A stretch of 64,000 bases of DNA from Candidatus Roseilinea sp. (GTDB lineage: Bacteria > Chloroflexota > Anaerolineae > J036 > Brachytrichaceae), in assembly GCA_025998955.1 (NCBI GenBank), contig AP024676.1, forward strand, positions 3,596,001-3,660,000, given 5' to 3'. The notes under the pieces were generated by a model, which saw only the letters and a list, made by a program, of their open reading frames with translations, ran no database searches and was not told where the DNA came from. Shown here piece by piece: positions 59,900 to 64,000 of this stretch. The translations under genes were made by a program, and so were the position numbers. The number at the start of each line of letters is the position of its first letter. Within the stretch, counting starts at the first letter, position 1.

Positions 59900-60376
59900 T
59901 CACACGCGCAGGCTGTGCACGATCTTGCCCGCCTCGACGGTGATCACCGAGATGCCTTTCACCTCCACCCGCGCACCGGTGGGTGGAATGTTCATCACCC
60001 TGCCCTGGTGGGTGCCGCGCGCCGTCCAGACCATCACTACGCGATTGCCCTGCGCAATCGTCTCGTGCAACTCAAAGTGCAGATCGGGGAAGCCCAAGAT
60101 GTTGTAGGCGACGTAGCGCATCCGCACAGGAAATGGCAACGCTCATCGAGCGAATTCGGGGAAGCCCAAGATGTTGTAGGCGACGTAGCGCCGCACATCC
60201 CGCCGACCATGTAACCGGCCGGCGAGGGCGACGTCATCGCCGGTGTAGGCGTCGGCGAAATACGAAGCTACGCGTCGCGGGTCGTGGGCGTTCCAGGCCG
60301 CGATGAGGTCGTGCGCGAGTTGGATGAGATCGCCGTCATCGGCCGCCCGCGTGTGGGAATCGAGGGGTGACGTCAT
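59900..60376 (-). pseudogene. SnoaL-like/ester cyclase gene interrupted by a 72-bp insertion
   Basis: From the ATG at 60376, MTSPLDSHTRAADDGDLIQLAHDLIAAWNAHDPRRVASYFADAYTGDDVAL...RRYVAYNILGFP is a SnoaL/NTF2-fold start. It then reads EFAR and TGA. The same frame resumes MRYVAYNILGFPDLHFELHETIAQGNRVVMVWTARGTHQGRVMNIPPTGARVEVKGISVITVEAGKIVHSLRV to a normal stop. The interruption is a 72-bp segment bounded by 36-bp direct repeats (60084-60119, 60156-60191). Deleting one repeat plus the spacer restores an intact gene of about 134 codons. Confidence 0.85.
60084..60191. repeat. 36-bp direct repeats 72 bp apart inside the SnoaL-like gene
   Basis: Two identical 36-bp copies at 60084-60119 and 60156-60191 are separated by 36 bp of unique sequence that contains the in-frame stop. 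The 72-bp period is a multiple of three, so a recombination or slippage deletion restores the reading frame. Confidence 0.95.
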
Positions 60377-60429
60377 GGGTTCTTGAAATGATCTGAGGCA
60401 TGCTGATCGTTTGCCAGGCCGAAAAGTGC

Positions 60430-62547
60430 TCACTCGCCCAGTTCCTTCTCACAGAGCGACTCGGTAATGCGCTCGATAGCGGCATACAGATGGCGGCGGT
60501 AGGTGCTGAAGGGTATGTTGAGGATCTCGGCAGCTTGTTCTTGGGAGACGGCCGGCTTGAGGTAGGTGTGGTAAAAGGCGCGGTAGAGCTTGACGTCGCG
60601 TGGCGAGGCATAGCGTCCCTCGGCGGTTTCGGCGATCAGGGCCTTGAGCGCAGCGATGCGCTGGTTATCGTCAGCGTTTTGGCCGGCTCGGTCGGTCACC
60701 ATACGCGAGCCGAGCAGTGGGTTGCCGCGCAGCGTTTGCGAGCGCGACATCTGGCGCAGCGCGTCACGCACGGCCGCTTTGAAATCCGGCTCGCTCAAGG
60801 CAATCACCGGCGACGCCGGTTTCGACTGCGCGTAGTCAGACAGGTGGGTCGCCATTTCGCGCTCGGCCATCAGCTCGAGCCAGGCCGCCGGCGGTCTGGC
60901 GCGCCAGTCGTGCACAAAGACGCCAAAATGCTTGTCCTTCACGTCCCACTCGAGCTGTCTCACCCGCTCCAGGTCGGCATAGGCGCTCAGGGGTTCCCAG
61001 AAATCCGGATCAGCACAGGTGAACAGCGTGTAGGCCAGGCGCGGCGTCGTCAGGTAATACTGCACAACGCTGACGAAGATCAGGCTTTGCACGGCGCCGA
61101 TTTGCTGGTAGCCATCGCGCGCGCCCCAGAAGCGAAACAAGGTGACGCGTTCGCCCGGTCGCAGTTGTACCTGCATTCGCACATACGCCCAGGCTTGCGC
61201 CGCGACCGGATCGGCTTGCCAATCCGCTTCGCTCGCTTCCTCCAACGCCAAGCAAATGAGATACCCCACGAGCTGATTCGACTCGCGCAAGACGAGGATG
61301 CCTTCGGGCTGGCGCGCCAGCCAATGGGCTGCACACGCTGCTGATGTCTCGCCTTCGTAATCGCGCACCAACGCCACGATCGCTTCGCCGTCGGATGGGC
61401 CGGCCAGATCCACGCGCATGACACCGCTTTCTTGCCAGTCCACATATTGCCGGACGATCGGGTTGTCGCGGTGCAGGAAGGTGAAATCGAAGAGCACCCG
61501 TTGCTGTTCGCTGCCCTGCGCTTCCTGCAGACGTTGGTTGTAGTAGGTGCGTGCGCGTTTGTGCAGCGTCGTATACCACTCGGGGTTGCGCCAGCGTACA
61601 TCGGCAGCGATCGCCTCGCGCGCCAGATCGTGGGGAAAGAGACCGAAGCGGCCAGCGTCAATGAACGATAGATCGCGCAGCCATTCGAATAACTCGTGCG
61701 CCTCTGGGACGTTGAGCATTCGGCACAACAGGTCTTCGGTCAGCGCCCGCACCAACGCGCATGCTTCGAGCGCTGCGCGATGTGCCGGACTGGGCGTTTT
61801 TTGTACAAAGCGCTCGAGCAAGGCGCGGACGACGTCAGGCGTTTCTTCGGGTTGGAACGCAGCACTGATGTTGCGGCGTTGCGCGAACGTTTCAGCCACC
61901 AGCGATAACGCCAGCGGGTGGCCGTGTGTGAACGCCAACACGTTCATATGTTGCTGGGCCGGGACGTTCCGCCGAGCCAAGTAGGCGCGACTCTCTTCGG
62001 GTTCGAAATTGCGCAGGGGCAGTGCCCGGACCAGTGTGTTCCACAGCGGGTCGGTGCGCCAAAGCAATGACGGCGTGCGTCGCCCGGCCAGCACCAGCAA
62101 GGTGTTCTCCGGCATGCTCAAGAGCAGCTCGTCGTGCAGCCATCCATCCAGCGGCATGAGCGTCTCGTAAGTGTCAACCAGGATGGCAAAGCGCTGACCA
62201 TACGTCCTCAGGTTGCTCCAGCCGGCTTCCAGCGCTTCGATCGCAGATAAGTCGAGCGATGGCTCGCCGGCCAGTGCGGCGGAGCGCACCGCGCGGGTGA
62301 GCCCAATGGACGTCGGCTCGATGTTGCGCCCGTCAATGTAGAGCGCTATGACGCCTGCGCGCGAGGCGAGTGCGGCGAACTGTTTGAGCAGGAAAGTCTT
62401 GCCCACGCCGCCAGGTCCGAATACGTGCAGCACGTAGAACGGCCACGCTTCCGCGTCCAGCGCGGCGCGGAATAGCACGATCTCGGCGTCACGGCCAACG
62501 AACTGCTTGAGCCGCGCCGCCTGGAGCTGGCTGCCGAGTGATGACAT
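60430..62547 (-). CDS. STAND-type ATPase with GNAT-like middle and C-terminal HTH
   Basis: 705 residues. Walker A is VFGPGGVGKTFLLKQFA (about 45-60) and Walker B FAILVDTYETL. The NB-ARC-like module ends near residue 320. The middle (roughly 390-590) looks like a GNAT/acyltransferase unit (SDGEAIVALVRDYEGE, PEGILVLRESNQLVGYLICLALEEASEADWQ, DPDFWEPLSAYADLER). The C-terminus is a sigma-70 region 4-like HTH: KPAVSQEQAAEILNIPFSTYRRHLYAAIERITESL. It is probably a transcriptional regulator. It is adjacent to the broken SnoaL gene, which is one possible target. The fusion order is unusual. Confidence 0.75.
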   Translation of the reverse strand: MSSLGSQLQAARLKQFVGRDAEIVLFRAALDAEAWPFYVLHVFGPGGVGKTFLLKQFAALASRAGVIALYIDGRNIEPTSIGLTRAVRSAALAGEPSLDLSAIEALEAGWSNLRTYGQRFAILVDTYETLMPLDGWLHDELLLSMPENTLLVLAGRRTPSLLWRTDPLWNTLVRALPLRNFEPEESRAYLARRNVPAQQHMNVLAFTHGHPLALSLVAETFAQRRNISAAFQPEETPDVVRALLERFVQKTPSPAHRAALEACALVRALTEDLLCRMLNVPEAHELFEWLRDLSFIDAGRFGLFPHDLAREAIAADVRWRNPEWYTTLHKRARTYYNQRLQEAQGSEQQRVLFDFTFLHRDNPIVRQYVDWQESGVMRVDLAGPSDGEAIVALVRDYEGETSAACAAHWLARQPEGILVLRESNQLVGYLICLALEEASEADWQADPVAAQAWAYVRMQVQLRPGERVTLFRFWGARDGYQQIGAVQSLIFVSVVQYYLTTPRLAYTLFTCADPDFWEPLSAYADLERVRQLEWDVKDKHFGVFVHDWRARPPAAWLELMAEREMATHLSDYAQSKPASPVIALSEPDFKAAVRDALRQMSRSQTLRGNPLLGSRMVTDRAGQNADDNQRIAALKALIAETAEGRYASPRDVKLYRAFYHTYLKPAVSQEQAAEILNIPFSTYRRHLYAAIERITESLCEKELGE

Positions 62548-62745
62548 CGGGATGGGGCGTAACTATATATCCGATTGCTTATCACAAGGGGTATATCTTC
62601 TTGCAGGGCAGACCGGTAGGCCTGCCCCATTGACGTCAAGCTAAGCTAACCGGACATGGGCAAATGCGTGCGGGGCGGACAGATGAGCAATCTGCTGTTA
62701 GAATCTCGCATCCATTTTGCAAAGTGAAGTAAGCCGCACATCATC

Positions 62746-64000
62746 ATGCGCGTTCCAATCTCCTGGTTGCGAGAATACGTCGAAATCACGCTGCCTATCG
62801 AGCAACTGGCCGAAAAGTTGACCCTGGCTGGCTTCGAGGTCGAGCACATCGAGTATGTCGGGTTGCCTGGCAGCGAGCTGCCGTGGGATCGCGACAAGAT
62901 CTTCGTCGGCCAATTGCTCAAGGTCGAACGCCATCCCAATGCAGATCGCCTGCTGTTGGCCACGGTGGACTATGGTGCAGGCCAGCCGATTACGGTCGTC
63001 ACCGGCGCACCGAACATCCGGCCCGGCGACAGTGGGCAGAAGGTCGTGCTGGCACTGAAAGGCGCGCGGTTGTACGACGGTCACAAAGAGGGCAAGGTCA
63101 TCATGACCTTGAAGGAGGTCACGCTGCGCGGCATCAAGAACGACTCGATGGTATGCAGCGAGAAAGAGCTGGGCCTGAGCGACGAGCATGAGGGCATCCT
63201 GATCCTGCCCGACGATGCGCCGGTCGGCGCGCCGCTGGCCGATTACCTGGGCGACGCCGTGCTGGAGATCGCCGTTTTGCCCAGCACGGCCCGCGCTGCC
63301 TCGATCATCGGCGTCGCGCGGGAAGTGGCTGCGCTCACCGGCCAGACCGTCCGCTACCCGCCGATGGATTTCGTCGCCGACGGCGAGCCGATTGAGCGTG
63401 AGCTTCGAATCGAGATTCGAGATTCGAGATTGAATCCGCGCTTCACCGCCGGCATCATCAAAGGCGTCACGATTAGTTCCTCGCCGTTCTGGATGCAGCG
63501 GCGCTTGGCGTTGTGTGGCATGCGCCCGATCAACAACATCGTGGACATCTCCAACTACGTCATGCTCGAGTTCGGCCAACCGACGCACGCCTTCGACCTA
63601 GACGCGGTGCGGGTTGGGCCGAGCGGCATCCGCACGATCATCACGCGCCTGGCGCAAGCAGGCGAGACGCTCACCACGCTCGACGGACAGGTGCGTGTGC
63701 CGCAGCCGACCGACATCTTGGTGTGCGACGAAGTCGGCCCGCTCAGCTTGGCCGGCGTGATGGGCGGCTCAGACAGTGAAGTGAAAGACACTACCCGCAA
63801 CGTGCTCTTCGAGGTGGCGTCCTGGGACAACATCAGCATTCGCAGGACCGCGCGCCACCACAACTTGCACAGCGAGGCCTCGTATCGCTTCTCGCGCGGC
63901 GTGCATCCGGCGCTGGCGATGGTCGCCCAGCGACGTGGGCTGCACCTGCTGCAAAAGCATGCCGGTGGCGTGATCTGCCGAGGCATCCTCGACGCCTATC
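62746..64000 (+). CDS. pheT: Phenylalanyl-tRNA synthetase beta subunit, C-terminus beyond window
   Basis: Beta chain of the PheRS heterotetramer. From the ATG at 62746, MRVPISWLREYVEITLPIEQLAEKLTLAGFEVEHIEY is the standard start. The EMAP/OB-like tRNA-binding part follows (IFVGQLLKVERHPNADRLLLATVDYG, SMVCSEKELGLSDEHEGILIL). The B3/B4 region has RLALCGMRPINNIVDISNYVMLEFGQPTHAFDLDAV and EVASWDNISIRRTARHHNLHSEASYRFSRGV. About 418 residues are visible of an expected ~800. A short extra stretch RIEIRDSRLNPRF is encoded by GAGATTCGAGATTCGAGATT repeats near 63409. No pheS precedes it in the window. Confidence 0.95.
   Translation, partial: MRVPISWLREYVEITLPIEQLAEKLTLAGFEVEHIEYVGLPGSELPWDRDKIFVGQLLKVERHPNADRLLLATVDYGAGQPITVVTGAPNIRPGDSGQKVVLALKGARLYDGHKEGKVIMTLKEVTLRGIKNDSMVCSEKELGLSDEHEGILILPDDAPVGAPLADYLGDAVLEIAVLPSTARAASIIGVAREVAALTGQTVRYPPMDFVADGEPIERELRIEIRDSRLNPRFTAGIIKGVTISSSPFWMQRRLALCGMRPINNIVDISNYVMLEFGQPTHAFDLDAVRVGPSGIRTIITRLAQAGETLTTLDGQVRVPQPTDILVCDEVGPLSLAGVMGGSDSEVKDTTRNVLFEVASWDNISIRRTARHHNLHSEASYRFSRGVHPALAMVAQRRGLHLLQKHAGGVICRGILDAY
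63405..63440 (+). repeat. Tandem GATTCGAGA units in pheT
   Basis: Three to four 9-bp units GAGATTCGA in tandem, in frame, encoding IEIRDSRL where PheT usually has a short acidic strand. It may be a small slippage expansion. Confidence 0.6.

Overview
The window is high-GC chromosomal DNA, densely coded on both strands. The gene content suggests a pigmented member of the Chloroflexota, probably Anaerolineae-like. This rests on a CrtI/CrtY carotenoid pair, MalT-type LuxR and STAND/TPR regulators with no obvious targets, Uma2 and DUF4203-type proteins, REP/RAYT elements, and short low-complexity peptide inserts in housekeeping proteins. It is an inference from gene content; no rRNA or tRNA gene was recognised.

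Layout. 0-8.4 kb: rsmG (cut by the window edge), pgk, the iscS-like/mnmA tRNA-thiolation pair, a WecG/TagA glycosyltransferase coupled to a cNMP-binding/bPH2 membrane protein, def and a FemAB/CelD-like acyltransferase. 8.4-14.2 kb: a TPR regulator, a clostripain-family peptidase with a heptad-repeat insert, and a conserved protein of unknown role. 14.3-16.7 kb: a DUF4203-like membrane protein followed by tsaE, tsaB and rimI, two of which serve tRNA t6A synthesis. 16.7-25.6 kb: hypothetical genes, a glutaminyl cyclase-like lipoprotein, a HerA-like ATPase, a QueF-like protein without the usual active-site residues, Uma2, an IS5 fragment and a complete IS that has cut the 5' end of a second DUF4203-like gene. 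25.2-31.2 kb: a MalT-like regulator with a small partner, and an AraC/phytanoyl-CoA dioxygenase divergon. 31.2-32.8 kb: 182-bp hairpin-rich repeats around a frameshifted REP-associated tyrosine transposase, abutting a phzF remnant. 32.8-40.8 kb: a sugar isomerase, HxlR/protoglobin, crtY, a dipeptidase, a two-gene FtsK-like operon under two LexA-type boxes, and crtI. 40.8-49.5 kb: smc and its operon, an AAA/winged-helix regulator, and a PrsW protease next to an ECF sigma/anti-sigma pair. 49.6-64 kb: a geranylgeranyl reductase-like enzyme, a homocysteine methyltransferase, a cupin, a decayed IS630 element, a broken toxin-antitoxin module, an amidase, fabI, a duplicated-domain lipoprotein, a SnoaL gene interrupted by a 72-bp insertion, a STAND-type regulator and the start of pheT.

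Three signals stand out. First, a family of short inverted or tandem low-complexity inserts sits in frame inside core genes (mnmA twice, smc, mmuM, a dipeptidase, pheT) or at gene ends, and in one case appears to supply the start codon (crtY). Second, an apparently SOS-controlled FtsK-like translocase is paired with a small membrane protein; this is the best candidate here for an undescribed system. Third, there is a complete REPtron-like locus: a 182-bp repeat array flanking its own transposase. Other close reads are an IS insertion with a perfect 8-bp duplication, a 72-bp insertion that could excise by recombination between 36-bp direct repeats, and an IS630-end hybrid promoter in front of a toxin-antitoxin module.
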